Positions 1 to 9,713 of a DNA stretch of 64,000 bases are shown one piece after another (position 1 is the stretch's first letter; every line of letters begins with the position of its first letter). The stretch is taken from contig NC_068926.1 in NCBI RefSeq assembly GCF_023091745.1, positions 51,236,001 through 51,300,000 of the forward strand, read 5' to 3'. A program made the position numbers and the translations under genes. The notes below the pieces were generated by a model. The model worked only from the letters and a program-made list of their open reading frames with translations. It ran no database searches and was not told the DNA's origin. This DNA comes from Budorcas taxicolor. Its lineage: Eukaryota; Chordata; Mammalia; Artiodactyla; Bovidae.

Positions 1-105
1 GAGAAGGAGCCGGGCGAGGCTGCGGTTCCCAAGAACTGAGCCGGCTGGAGGTGCCCCCGCGTCCTTGTCGGCAGGAGCGCCGCAGCCAGACGCGAGGTGA
101 TGGAG
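1..105. other. CpG-dense edge of window
   Basis: About a dozen CpG dinucleotides fall in the first 105 bases, against very few in the following kilobases. This fits the edge of a CpG island or a 5' exon whose body lies left of the window. No open frame or splice structure can be assigned from this fragment, and a methylation-spared repeat is an alternative. Confidence 0.4.
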
Positions 106-255
106 ACTTTTAATTTTCATCACGCCCGTCTGTCGAGCTCCGTTTTAAATCACTTTAACAGCAGATTAAAAATATATAAGCTGATATTAGAGGGCATTCG
201 TAGTGCCTTTATAAATATCTTAAATCAAAAGTTTGGCTTAATTGCACTTGGGTGG
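105..255. other. AT-rich unique stretch, possible conserved noncoding element
   Basis: The CpG-dense edge changes abruptly to AT-rich sequence with TTTAAAT, TTAAAT and TATAAATA strings, and no repeat family is recognised. The short frame starting at 97 has no recognisable domain and is probably chance. Conservation cannot be judged from one genome; the call rests on lack of repeat signature and position beside CpG-rich DNA. Confidence 0.25.
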
Positions 256-572
256 TTAGAGGAGTCTGGGAGGAGAGGGAGTGGGGGCAGATGAGCCCTG
301 GTGGTAGGGGCTGGGGGAGGGGAGAGGGGAGCCATAGGGGTGAAGGATGGAGTGTCCACAGGTCTCAGAGATCAAACATCCATCCAGTCTGTATGTGATT
401 ATTGAGTTTTCCAGTCCAGACCTCCGGCGGAGCGCCAGGTACACCTGCAAACCAGGTGTGGCCACGCCCAAGGCAAGCCCTTCCCTGCACCCCACCCCCA
501 CCCCCTCAGCCTGGCAGTGAAGATCCTCAGTCGACAAGTAATTCTGCATAATGACAATAGCAATTATTGGTC
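256..572. other. No recognisable feature
   Basis: Purine-rich (about 260-345) and then C-rich (about 470-515) tracts without repeat hallmarks or credible coding signal. Confidence 0.4.
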
Positions 573-1008
573 ACATACAATATGTCAGGCACTGTTCCAG
601 GCTCCTGGCATATACTATTCCATATAATCCTCCGTGGGTGGGATGATTATTATTCTCATTTTAAAAAGGAGGCTGAGAGTTAAATGACTTGGTCAAGGTC
701 ATACTGCTCTTCACTGAGAGGCTGAGATTTGCACTCAGGCAGCCTGATTTCAGCTTCCCTGGTGGCTCAGACGGTGAAGAATCTGCCTGCAATGCGGAAG
801 ACCCAGGTTCAATCCCTGGGTGGGGAAGATTCCCTGGTGAAGGGAATGGCTACCCACTCCAGTATTTTTGCCTGGAGAATTCCATGGACAGAGGAGCCTG
901 GAGGGCTACAGTCCATGGGATCTCAAAGAGTCAGACACGACTGAGTGACTAACACTTTCACTTTACACCTCAGCCTGGTTCTAGACTCTGTGCTCTAACC
1001 ACTGCACA
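573..1008 (-). repeat. MIR SINE, split by a Bov-tA insertion
   Basis: The reverse complement of a MIR is recognisable: a CAGGCACTGTTCCAGGC segment, an AT-rich piece ending in a decayed 'atttta' stretch, GACTTGGTCAAGGTCA and a gatttgcactcaggcag segment. It stops at 749 and resumes at 971 with the expected MIR end (gtgctctaaccactgcaca). The interruption is the Bov-tA at 750-970, so the MIR was resident first. Confidence 0.75.
750..970 (+). mobile_element. Bov-tA SINE inserted in MIR
   Basis: This is a full-length ruminant SINE with a tRNA-like 5' part (cttccctggtggctcag, B-box-like GGTTCAATCCC) followed by the Bov-A part (cccactccagtat, gcctggagaattccatgg, gagtcagacacgactgag) that resembles the 3' end of the BovB LINE. 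The likely TSD is cagcctgatt at 740-749 and cagcctggtt at 971-980 (one mismatch). Bov-tA elements encode no protein and are thought to be mobilised by BovB. Confidence 0.9.
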
Positions 1009-1094
1009 TTTCTGCTTCTCCCTTCAAATGGGATGAGGGCCAAGAGAGTTTCCAGGGAGAGATGGGGAGAGCATAAGTGGGAGGGGGGAATGAC

Positions 1095-1240
1095 TTCATC
1101 CAGGGGCATAGAGGAGGCTTCTCAGACCAGAGGTGTTTAACTAGGACCTCTTGGATGAGTAGGAGTGAGGTCAAGCTGGAAGTAGTTGGCAAGGAAGAAA
1201 GAAGAGCACATGCAGAGGTCCTGAGGCAGGCCCTCACTCG
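1095..1240 (-). repeat. L2 LINE remnant
   Basis: A diverged reverse-strand L2 3' region: ggatgagtaggag followed by gcacatgcagaggtcctgaggcagg, the complement of the usual 'cagggcctttgcac' segment. No coding potential remains. Confidence 0.5.
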
Positions 1241-1274
1241 GTATATCTGGGGCACAGAAAGAAGGATTTCTTTT

Positions 1275-1372
1275 TCTGTTTCATTCAGGGTTATATATCT
1301 GGGTCTGAGTGCAGTGACTGGCACCAAGGAGGTGGGGAGTGAATATTTACTGAATAGAGAGAGGAGTTCCCA
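1275..1372 (+). repeat. L2 3'-end fragment
   Basis: The segment gtgactggcaccaaggagg followed by gaatatttactgaatag corresponds to the L2 3' terminus ('cctggcacatagtagg...aatatttgttgaatga'). It is heavily diverged. Confidence 0.45.
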
Positions 1373-2261
1373 CAGCAAGCCCAGATGTCAGTGATCAAAG
1401 GAAGCCACAGCCTGTGAACAGTCACTCTGGGAGGCTTCTACAACCCACCCCTCCTGCCAGCCTTCTGGGTGGAGGGGCGACCACCTGGCAGGGGCTGTGT
1501 GGGCTGCTAGTACATTGTCTTTCTGCTTTGCAGAGTCTCTTGGCATTGACATGGCCGTGGGAGGCACGCAGATGGAGCCACCCTCCAACTCTGCAGTGGG
1601 CATGCTTTACTTTGGCCTCCCTGGCATCTTTTCCTTTTCAGTCTGGCTTTTGCATCTCTGTTTTCCTTTGGGGACCATCTCTCTCCCAATTTCAGCCCAT
1701 GAGAAGAAGCAGGGGTTCCACATCCCAAGTTCGGCCAATCAGCAAAGTGCATTCCCTTGATTATAGTGATTGGCTCACGGATGGCCCTCTGACCTGAAAT
1801 GAACCAATGGGAGCCAGCCCTGCAACTTTTGCTGAAATGACAGGAGTACAGAAGCTTTGTCTGTGTGGAGTATGCTGAGCTGCTGAGCACCCTAAGTGCT
1901 CCTGATAGTGCTTCTGCCATCTTTTGGGGAGAGCCTACCAAAGCAAATAGGACAGAGAGATGAAGAAAGAGTGACTCCTGGGATCTTTGAATCCCTGCAT
2001 CCAGCCATTCCTGAAGGCCACTTTCCCCTGAAACTTTTCAGTTACATGACCCAACAAATTTTCTTCTCTGTTTATACCAGGGAGTGTTGTGTTTTCTATT
2101 ATTGGTCACCCACTGGCTCAAGAGATTCCTGTCCATTGTTCAATCTAATTGTCACACACAGAAAATTAACACACATTTCAGAAATTCTGCAGAACCTTCT
2201 GTGGAGTCCAGGCTTACTCTCTCTGCCTTGAGACTTGGTGAAGGAATAAGGAGGCCTACTC
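1373..2261. other. No recognisable feature
   Basis: Mixed-composition DNA without a repeat family I can name. Overlapping open frames on both strands (for example 1507-1941 minus) lack domains, low-complexity hallmarks or codon structure and are treated as chance. Confidence 0.4.
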
Positions 2262-2375
2262 AAATCTCAACTTCTGTTGCAGATTAGCTGGTCACCTTGG
2301 GACAGTCATTTGCCCTCTCAGAGAGGCCCTGGTTTCAACACCTGGAACATAGGGTTATAATCTCTGGCTCATCAG
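2262..2375 (+). repeat. MIR SINE fragment
   Basis: The core of a forward MIR is visible: agctggtcaccttgggac, the decayed 'tcagtttcctcat' block, then acatagggttataatctctg. Confidence 0.6.
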
Positions 2376-2489
2376 TTTCACTCAGTTGTGGGTGCATTTG
2401 GTGTCCAGTGATGTTGGTATACAGGCTTTATAGCCACAGCTCTTATATAAAACCCACGAGGTCCCACGCTTCACCTCCCATAACTCTTA

Positions 2490-2858
2490 AACTGATGCAG
2501 TCACACTGGCTATTTATTTGGTTTCTTGCACACAAAAAACTCATTCTTACCTCAGGGCCTTTGCACTTCCTATTCCTTCTGCCTGAAATGCTCCTCCCTG
2601 AGATTGGGCACATCTGGGTTCTTCAAGGCTCAACTCAACAGTTGCCTCCTCCATGAAGCCCTCCCTAACCTTCCCCTAAGCTCCCAGACTCCTCCATCTC
2701 CCTGTTTTATCTCTTTCCAGTCCTTATTATTTCTGAACTTACTTTTTGTGAGTTAATATCTGTCTGTTCTCACAAACCTAGAAACTGAGAATGCAGGGAG
2801 TTGGTTGGCTTGCCCTCTGCTGTGTGCTGTATCCCCAGCACAGTGGGTGCTCAGCGCA
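2490..2858 (+). repeat. L2 LINE 3' region
   Basis: Clear forward L2: cctcagggcctttgcactt, cctgaaatgctcctccc, ccatgaagccctccctaacc, then tgtatccccagcacagtggg near the 3' end. It stops where the CHR SINE begins. Confidence 0.8.
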
Positions 2859-2983
2859 TCTTTTTTTTTTTTTAATCTGACAGTGCCACACAGTGGGATC
2901 TTAGTTCCCTGGCCAGGGATCGTACTCACACTCCCTGCATTGGAAGCACAGAGTCTTAACCACCAGATCACCAGAGAAGTCCC
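2859..2983 (-). mobile_element. CHR-type tRNA-derived SINE
   Basis: The window's first CHR-type SINE, in reverse orientation: a T-rich stretch (its A-rich tail), gggatcttagttccctgg, ccagggatcg (complement of the B-box), tcttaaccaccagatcacc and agaagtccct, the complement of the tRNA-like 5' end. This family predates the ruminant-cetacean split, consistent with its divergence here. Confidence 0.85.
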
Positions 2984-3150
2984 TAGTGAATCCTTGTGGG
3001 CTGACTGTGTGACCTCAAGCTAGTCATTTACCCTCTCAAAGACTACCTTCTTTTTCTCACTCTAATTTGGCATCTTCATTCACGGCCGTCATTCATGAGA
3101 TCCAATGAAATGAGGACGACTCTGTAAGCCCTTGAATTATGTTGCGATCA
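2984..3150 (+). repeat. MIR SINE
   Basis: Forward MIR core: gactgtgtgacctcaagc, agtcatttaccctctcaaag, then a decayed aaatgaggac segment. It directly follows the CHR element. Confidence 0.6.
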
Positions 3151-4414
3151 TATTAAAAAGTGAGGACTGCTTATTAGGTTGTGGGTGGGTCTTCCACCCT
3201 CCCAATAAGTCCCTTACTTCCTTCCATCCTTAAATCCAACCCTAAAAGAGGGATTTTCCTTGCCACACAGACTTCAATCCAGGAGGACTTTCTGGAAAAG
3301 GGGGCACTCTCCAGCCAGCTTTATCAGCCCTTTGAACTCTAGGGTTGACTCTAGCCTTGCAAAATCTCCTCCTCCTCCCTTGTTCTCTTTCCAAAGCCTT
3401 AATGGGCCTCCTTTTCATAAGCCCTCACCATGGTCACTGCCCACTGCCCCGCCCCCCTCCTCAACCCTGAACATTTTCCTCAAGAATGTAAGCAGCGGTC
3501 AAGGGCATGGCCTCCTCCTTCAGCATCCCCGCCCCTTAACCCTTGGGGAATTAGACCCTGGGCCATGCCATCTGTCTGAAAACAATTAGCAATAAACGCC
3601 AGCACACTGGGGCTCCGGGTCACCAGGGGATGAAGTGGTGGGGGTTATAAATCCAGAAGATTCCCAGCTGAATCAGCCTTCCTGTCTGTGGGCCAAGAAA
3701 AACCTTCCCAGCCGCCCCAGGGAGAGAGGTTCCCAGCCGCCCCTTGCAAGATGGAGAGGAGTCGCTACCAAGCCTCACTAAGCCCCGGCCTCAGCTGGGG
3801 AGGCGGATGGGGGACCATCTGGCGGGGTGTAGGGACGCGTCCGGGCCAGACGGAGAAGCAGCCTTATTTGCTGTGTATTGTGTGTTCCTTTCTCAAAACA
3901 CTCCACACATATGCTTCAAGTGCATGGCTTGCAGCCAGCCGGGACCCGGGGTACTTCCGAAGGGAAGGTTGAGGGATGTGAGCCTGTGCAGGGGGTGGGC
4001 ACAGCTCAAAGTCCCCCCACCCGCCTTTACCCCCACTGGGCCTGGATTCCTCTTCCTCAGCCCCTGCTTGACCTGTGCCCAAATTTCCCCTCTTTGGTCT
4101 CCCCACCCTGCTCAAATATCACTTCCCCTTACAATGGGAGGTGAGCCCCTTTGCCAAACTTGACTGCGTTTATCTACATAAGGTCTGGCTTACCAAGCTG
4201 TTTTTTCATTTTGGTAATTTGAATAAGTTGCTAGTGTATATTAAAAAAAATTAGAGATGCTACATAAAAATCTGGATGTTCAGCTTCTTTCGAAAAATTG
4301 AAAAATCTAGCAAGCCTTTGGCATCAGCATAGCCCAGCCTAGGGTGTTGTGGGGGGAGGGGACAGACAGGGTGGCTGTCCCTTAAACCTGGCCTGACTTT
4401 TCCGTTCCAATCCT
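3151..4414. other. Repeat-poor stretch
   Basis: C-rich pyrimidine tracts (3360-3540), a GC-richer central part (3700-4080) and an AT-rich segment (4190-4310). Several frames cross 3688-4163 but disagree between strands and carry no domain. No interspersed repeat is recognised. Confidence 0.4.
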
Positions 4415-4847
4415 CAGCTCATTCATCACACATTCAATAGCACTGGGACCTGTCACAATGCCTGGTTCTTTATACTATGCTTTGATTCTCACAGTGAAGA
4501 CAGACGCTAAATCCTAAACCAGGGCATATGTAATATGATGTCACATGGTGATAAGTGTTACTAAGGAAATATATAGCAGGGAGAGGGGATGGATAGGGAT
4601 GAGGGAGGAGGGTGTGCTGCTATTCCATACAGAAGCCAGAGAAGGCAGACCCATTAGGCCAGAATGAGATCAAGGGCCTCCCTGGTGGAGGAAAGGCATG
4701 CCTGCTTAAAGGAACAGCAGGTGCAAAAGCCCTGAGGCTGGAAGCTGTTTGGTGTGCCCAGGGGGCAGCAAAAAGACCCATGTAGCAGGAGAGAGTGAGG
4801 AAGGGATGGCTAGGCCTTTTTGGAACAGGTAAGGTAATCTAGACAAG
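4415..4847 (-). repeat. L2 LINE 3' region
   Basis: Reverse L2 beginning with the decayed terminus (attcatcacacattcaatag), then gataagtgttactaagg, ggaacagcaggtgcaaaagc and ccctgaggctggaag. Its right end abuts the Bov-tA at 4848. Confidence 0.65.
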
Positions 4848-5056
4848 GTCTTTGCTGGTGGTTCAGTGGTAAAGAATCCACCTGCCAATGCAGGAGATGA
4901 GGGTTCAGTCCCTGGGTCAGGAAGCTCCCCTGGAGAAGGAAATGGCAACCCATTCCAGTATTCTTGCCTAGAAAATCCCATGGACAGGTAATCCCACTGG
5001 CAGTCTATAGTGGGGGTTACAAAGAGTTGGACATGACTTGGCAACTGAGCACACAC
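4848..5056 (+). mobile_element. Bov-tA SINE
   Basis: tRNA-like head from 4848 (gctggtggttcagtgg, GGGTTCAGTCCCTGG), Bov-A body (cccattccagtattcttgcc) and tail ending at gttggacatgacttggc. An unusual stretch near 4988-5010 (ggtaatcccactggcag) departs from the consensus. No clear TSD. Confidence 0.85.
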
Positions 5057-5259
5057 GTGATCTGAACAGGTCTGGGTTTAGGGTGGAGCCCTATTCTACT
5101 TTAGACTCTGGGAAATCCAGCCAGTGAAACCTGGGGGATTTCCTGAGTGGGGCCCAACTTTGAGAATTTCAGAGGGTTTGACCCCAATTCTCAGCCTCTT
5201 CTGGGCTAGCTTGGGTGCTCCTGCTGGCAGGGGTGAAGCGGTGTGTGGCTTCTCCAGAA

Positions 5260-5505
5260 GTTAAGTGTCCAGCCTCCTGGGGTTCAAGTCCAGTCCACCC
5301 TTCCCCCCACCCCTCACCTCCGACCGGGGACTTCCCTTCTTTGAGGCTGAGTTTCCCCATCTGTAAAATGGAAAAACTACAACTCGCCTCAGGGAATTGT
5401 TGTGCTACTAAATTGATACCTACATGCACACCTCTATAAAAATATCTATGCAAAATGTCTAGACAGATGCTCAGCACATAGAAAGTGCTATGTAACTGTT
5501 CCATT
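5260..5505 (+). repeat. MIR SINE
   Basis: Near-complete MIR with gagtttccccatctgtaaaatgg-type core at about 5349-5370 and agcacatagaaagtgctatg at the 3' end. The central segment is stretched relative to consensus. Confidence 0.7.
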
Positions 5506-5534
5506 TTGATTCAAGGGGCAAAGTAAGACCATTA

Positions 5535-5738
5535 AAAACAAACCCAACATATTTATTAATTTGGCTGCATTGGGTCTCGATTGTGGTGCGTGGGCTCCAG
5601 AGTGCGCAGGCTCAGTAGTTGCGGCGCACAGGTTTAGTTGCCCTGTGGCATGTGGGATCTATTTCCCGACCACGTGTTGAACCTGAATCCTCTGCTTTGG
5701 AAGGCAGATTCTTAACCACTGGACCACCAGGAAAGTCC
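5535..5738 (-). mobile_element. CHR-type SINE (long form)
   Basis: Reverse element with tatttattaatttggctgc, gttgcggcgcacag, tgtggcatgtgggatc, cttaaccactggaccaccag and aaagtcc. The 5520-5534 (caaagtaagaccatt) and 5739-5753 (caaagtaaggtcgtt) repeats form a TSD with three mismatches, fixing its ends. Confidence 0.9.
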
Positions 5739-5795
5739 CAAAGTAAGGTCGTTGCTTAAGAGAGCAGTTCTCAAACTTTTTGGTTTCTGGGCCCT

Positions 5796-6071
5796 GCTGC
5801 TGCTGCTGCTAAGTCACTTCAGTCGTGTCTGACTCTGTGCGACCCCAGAGACGGCAGCCCACCAGGCTCCCCCATCGCTGGGACTCTCCAGGCAAGAATA
5901 CTGGAGTGGGTTGCCATTTCCTTCTCCAATGCATGAAAGTGAAAAGTGAAAGTGAAGTCGCTCAGTCGTGTCCGACTCCTAGCAACCCCATGGACTGCAG
6001 CCTACCAGGCTCCTCTGTCCATGAGATTTTCCAGGCAAGAGTGCTGGAGTGGGTTGCCATTGCCTTTTCCC
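5796..6071 (-). mobile_element. BOV-A2 dimeric SINE
   Basis: Two Bov-A units in reverse orientation (each with agtcgtgtc.gactc, accaggctcc, ccaggcaagaatactggag-like segments) joined by gcatgaaagtgaaaagtg. A (CTG)5 microsatellite at 5794-5809 lies at its left edge, where the tail of the family lies. TSD: tctgggccct (5786-5795) and tctaggccct (6072-6081), one mismatch. Confidence 0.92.
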
Positions 6072-6191
6072 TCTAGGCCCTGAGACACCTAAAAATTATC
6101 AGGAACTCAAACCAAAGAGGTTTCATTTATAAAGTTCTATTTTTCAGTATTTATCATATTAGAGATGGAGACTGGTCAGATTTTAAAGCAG

Positions 6192-6348
6192 GGCTTCCCA
6201 GGTGACTCAGTGGTAACGAATCTGCCTGTCAATTCAGGAGACGCAGGAGTCGAAGGTTCGATCCCTGGGTCAGGAAGCTTCCCTGGAGGAGGAAATGCAA
6301 CCCACTCCAGTATTCTTGCCTGGAGAGTCCCATGGACAGAAGAGCCTG
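6192..6348 (+). mobile_element. Bov-tA SINE, 3' truncated
   Basis: Starts gcttcccaggtgactcag and runs to agaagagcctg, lacking the usual final 50-60 bases (gggctacagtcc to gacacgactgag). Such loss at the 3' side is unusual because retroposons normally truncate at the 5' end, so a later deletion is likely. Confidence 0.85.
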
Positions 6349-6530
6349 CATTTATTAATTTACTTAAAAAGGAAGAAAATACAGTTATTACATGTGAATG
6401 TCAATAACATATTTTTATGACGAAAAAATTATTTTGTCTCAAGTCAAAAGGAAAAAGTCTGTGACAAGAGTGGCTTTGTTTTCGGTTTGTGCAAATCTCT
6501 TCAATGTCTGGGGTCTGGACCCTTGGATTT

Positions 6531-7069
6531 GCTTCTCACGCACCGGTTGACACTGGTCTTCTTGGTGGAAGGCAGTGAGCAAGGGCAGCTCAAGACAAAG
6601 GGCTGGAAAGGAGGATCTTGTGAATTCCAACAAAGGGTCTCAGAGCCCCCGGGATCCTTAGGCCACACTTCAAAAAAGGCTGATCTAGGCGGGCTGTTCA
6701 AGTGTGGATTTGTCCCTCTGAAGTTCAGAGGGAGGATGGGGCCCCAGGAGACAGTGTCTGGATTCAGCTTGCCTGCTGGGGCTTGGAGGTGCCGGTCCTG
6801 GGACCCTACAAGGCAAGAGGCAGGCAGAGCTCTGCCCTGTCTTATGTCACCGACCTGTGGGTGAGGCCAGCAAATAAGCCTAAGCTGATAGTTATAACCC
6901 AGAATGGGTATGGTGGGATGAAGGCTGTTGGGCAGCATGTCAGAGACACCCTACCCTGCTGGGGGAGGAGGTGGGGTAACCAGTGATCAGAATCCTCATA
7001 CTGGCCCCTTGTGTGAACCCCAGTGTGCCCAGGGCTTGGGTTGTTCAGTATTGGCTCTCAGTGAGTCAA
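6531..7069. other. No recognisable feature
   Basis: GC-moderate unique DNA. Frames on both strands (6487-6864 plus, 6501-6938 minus) overlap the ancient repeat and each other and show no domain. Confidence 0.4.
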
Positions 7070-7200
7070 GGAAAGTTCCCTTCAACAGCCTTCAGGGTTC
7101 CATCATCTCCACTTTACAGAGGGAGAAACTGAGGCTCCTGCCCCACAAAGCTGAGTCACGGATGGGGGTAGCAGAGTCTGGGAGGGCACTGCAGGCCTGG
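7070..7200 (-). repeat. MIR SINE fragment
   Basis: Reverse MIR with ccactttacagagggagaaa, ctgaggctcctgcc and a decayed acaaagctgagtcacgg segment. Confidence 0.65.
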
Positions 7201-7229
7201 GGCCATCAAAAGAGCTGGGGGACAGCCCC

Positions 7230-7290
7230 CAGCAGAATCAGGATGGTCCTGCTCCCCCAGCAGAATCAGGATGGTCCTGCTCCCCCAGCA
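7230..7290. repeat. 28-bp perfect tandem duplication
   Basis: A 28-base unit beginning cagcagaatcaggatggtcc occupies 7230-7257 and is repeated exactly at 7258-7285, followed by a partial third start (cagca). Exact identity suggests a recent duplication. Confidence 0.95.
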
Positions 7291-7409
7291 TGGGGACCTC
7301 TGGGATGTTGGATGGACATTGGGCCAGGGAACAGATGACTTGGTCTCTTCCCTTCCCAGGGCCTCAGGAAGGGAGAGTTGCCGCTGAGAGGAGGAGAGGG
7401 AGCCACTCT

Positions 7410-7510
7410 TCTTCACGGCTCTCACAGCCTCAGTTTCCTCATCTATAAAATGAGACAATAATACTGCCTGCAATGTAGCTCTCAGAATGAACCAAGCGCA
7501 TGCCCAGCAG
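7410..7510 (+). repeat. MIR SINE fragment
   Basis: Contains cctcagtttcctcatctata, aaaatgagacaataatactgcc, the MIR core in forward orientation. Confidence 0.7.
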
Positions 7511-7621
7511 GGGCCCCACACTCCATGGGCATGTGACCCACATCCAACTCTGGCCTGTGGTCTTCTCCATTTGCAGAAATTTCCCCAAGACTCACTCTGC
7601 CTCCTCAGCAAGGGCCCCAAG

Positions 7622-7765
7622 TGTTATTATTGTCTATAAAGCGCTGCCTCCTATGGATGCTTACAATCTTTGCTGAGTCTCTTGTGGGCCTTACCTCCTT
7701 TAAGCCTCTTGGCAGGAGTGTAGCATCCTTATCCCCATTCTACAGGAGACAAGACTGAGGTGGGG
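7622..7765 (-). repeat. MIR SINE fragment
   Basis: Reverse MIR: ttattattgtctataaagcgc, ccttacctcctttaagcctc, ccttatccccattctacagg, agacaagactgaggtg. Confidence 0.6.
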
Positions 7766-8557
7766 TGCTTACACAGACACACACGCAGGAAGACACACTC
7801 CCCTGCACTGCCATCGCAGCAAGTCGCAAGGGAACAAAGCAGGTAGACAGGGTTTGTCCTCATGGGAACAGAAAAGAAAGAAAGCCTCCCACCCCACCCC
7901 CCATGGGAGGACGGTCACCAGTTGCCCCCACTGGCTCCAAACTGAGAGGTTCCTGAGATGCAGGACTCTTGGGCTACCCCTGGGACAGTCCTAGCAAATC
8001 AGGATGGAGTTGGTTATTCTGCCCTCGTGGCACTGCTATTTCCCATCATAAGTCTGGGATGAGAGAGAAAAAGGGGAGTTTGAGCAAAGCCCCACAGAGC
8101 CTCATTAGTGGGGCCGATTCCAGCGTTCTCAAACCCCAAGGCTGTCAGAATGGATCCTCTGGTCCGAGTGGGGGCTGCAGGGTGGAATGGGCAGCTGCAG
8201 GGCTGCGTGGGTGCAGGCATGACTGGCTCAGACCTGCCAGAATGACCTCATTTGCTCATCCCAGGATTCTAATAAGATGATTTCACCAGCAGATGGGGGA
8301 GGTGGCCCGAGCCAAGAGGAAGGGCTCATTTCATGCCTTGATCTTACTCCAGAGTGGTTGACAGGTTGATCTCGGGGACCCAGAGAGGGTGGAGACACCT
8401 TGACCTCCTGGTAGAGATCAATCCCTAGACAACCAGACAGCCTGCAACCCTGACTTGCTGACCCCAAGACCCACAGAAAAATGGCCACTGACACCATCTC
8501 CCACCTGGAATTCCCTAAAATGTTGGCCTTATTCTCCAGATCTCACTATAATCTTCT
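7766..8557. other. Repeat-poor stretch
   Basis: No interspersed repeat recognised. A CTCF-like string (ccagcagatggggg, 8286-8299) is present but has G at a usually invariant C position, so it is not called as a site. Confidence 0.4.
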
Positions 8558-8725
8558 GATGAGAAAATCAAGGCAGTTTATCTGGAGTCAGTTCTGCTAC
8601 TTTCTGGCTGTGTGTCTTTGGATAAGTTGCCTAAGCTCTCTGAACCTGCTTCTTAATCTGTACACAAGAGAGAGTTTACTTGACTTTCTTGTTACTTGGT
8701 TCATTTTATCCCTCCTTTGAAGACA
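8558..8725 (+). repeat. MIR SINE
   Basis: Forward MIR: tggagtcagttctgctac, tttctggctgtgtgtctttg, ataagttgcctaagctctc and cttaatctgtacac, then a diverged 3' part. Confidence 0.7.
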
Positions 8726-8924
8726 TAAGGGGGGGCGTTGTTTAGTCCAAAATCAGTCTGGGAAGTGCAGGGTTAAACAAAGAGAAAGTGCAGGACTTAT
8801 TAGGGCTTTTAATAGTCAAATAAACATTCTACGACCTATCCCAGTTGTATCAGTTTGGGGGGAACATCTTGTGTTCTGCAGAATACACTGGGGGGAAACC
8901 TGGGTTCTGGCAATATTAATGACA

Positions 8925-9388
8925 AAACACAGCTCCCATTTATTCAGTACTTATTATGCATCAGGCCCTGGGCTTCTCCACATCTTAGTGTGTGACTTTC
9001 ATTCTCCAAGTTACCTCATAGCCCAAGATGGCTCCTCGAGCTCCAACCATCACATCTGCACTCTAGGCGGCTGGAAGAAGGAAAGAGATCATCCTTCAGC
9101 TGAGCCTTCCTCCTTTAAGGAGCTCTCTTAGCAGTTCTATGAGACACTTCTGCCTTCATCTCACTGGCCAGCTTTAGCCACATAGCCAAACCTAACCACA
9201 AGAGAGGCTAGGAAATATTGTCCAGCTAGAAATTGAGCTGTTGAGGCTAAAGAAGAAGGGGAGTGTGGATACTGAGCAGATAATTATCTGTCCCTGCCCA
9301 GGAACTTTCCTGGGAGAAGGGCTTGCCCAAGGTCATAGCACTGGTCAGTAAGGGAACAATATTTGAACCTACCATGGTCAGTGTCTCA
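8925..9388 (-). repeat. MIR SINE, split by an older-type repeat
   Basis: The left part (8925-9000) has ttattcagtacttattatgc and catcaggccctgggc; the right part (9305-9388) has cttgcccaaggtcatagcac and atatttgaacctacc, which are consecutive in a reverse MIR. The unnamed repeat at 9010-9300 sits between them. Confidence 0.55.
9010..9300 (+). repeat. Unnamed ancient repeat inserted in MIR
   Basis: Contains caagatggctcctcgagctc, aaccatcacatctgcac, cggctggaagaaggaaagag, tcactggccagctttagcca and gagaggctaggaaatattg. This matches a dispersed mammalian repeat known to me by sequence but not by name; a related piece lies at 25640-25700. Confidence 0.45.
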
Positions 9389-9713
9389 GCTTTTGCTACA
9401 TTTGCTAATTATCTAAAGAGGAAAATCAAAAGGTGTTATCGAACTATTAAAGCTTTTTCTTCTCAGAGAAGCTTGAGAAATATTGGGTAACAAAAAGGAA
9501 ACTGGTTTCTTTACTTCAGGACTTTTCCAAATGAATCAAGAGATCATAGATAATAGGAACTCTGATTTAAAATAGCTTATCAGGTGAAGAAATGTGTATT
9601 ATGTTACAGCACTGAACAATAGAGATGGTGTCATACAAGTAATTATTTATAACAATGGCAAATTTCCCATTTGAAATACCAGAATCTACCATTTTAGATG
9701 GTACCCACAAGTT
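9389..9713. other. No recognisable feature
   Basis: AT-rich unique DNA with no repeat or gene signal. Confidence 0.4.

Larger units (their letters stand above)
5760..6530 (+). repeat. Unnamed ancient repeat, broken by two SINEs
   Basis: Fragments 5760-5795, 6072-6191 and 6349-6530 read as one old mammalian repeat: agttctcaaactttttgg, taaaaattatcaggaactc, atttattaatttacttaaa, ataacatatttttatga and tgcaaatctcttcaatgtc. I recognise it as a widespread ancient element but cannot name it. It carries two later insertions, at 5796-6071 and 6192-6348. Confidence 0.45.

Noticed and set aside
754..964. tRNA gene (A and B boxes)
   Set aside because: The boxes belong to the tRNA-derived heads of Bov-tA and CHR SINEs, here and throughout the window; no cloverleaf.
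8286..8299. CTCF motif
   Set aside because: G replaces the usually invariant C of the GGC core.
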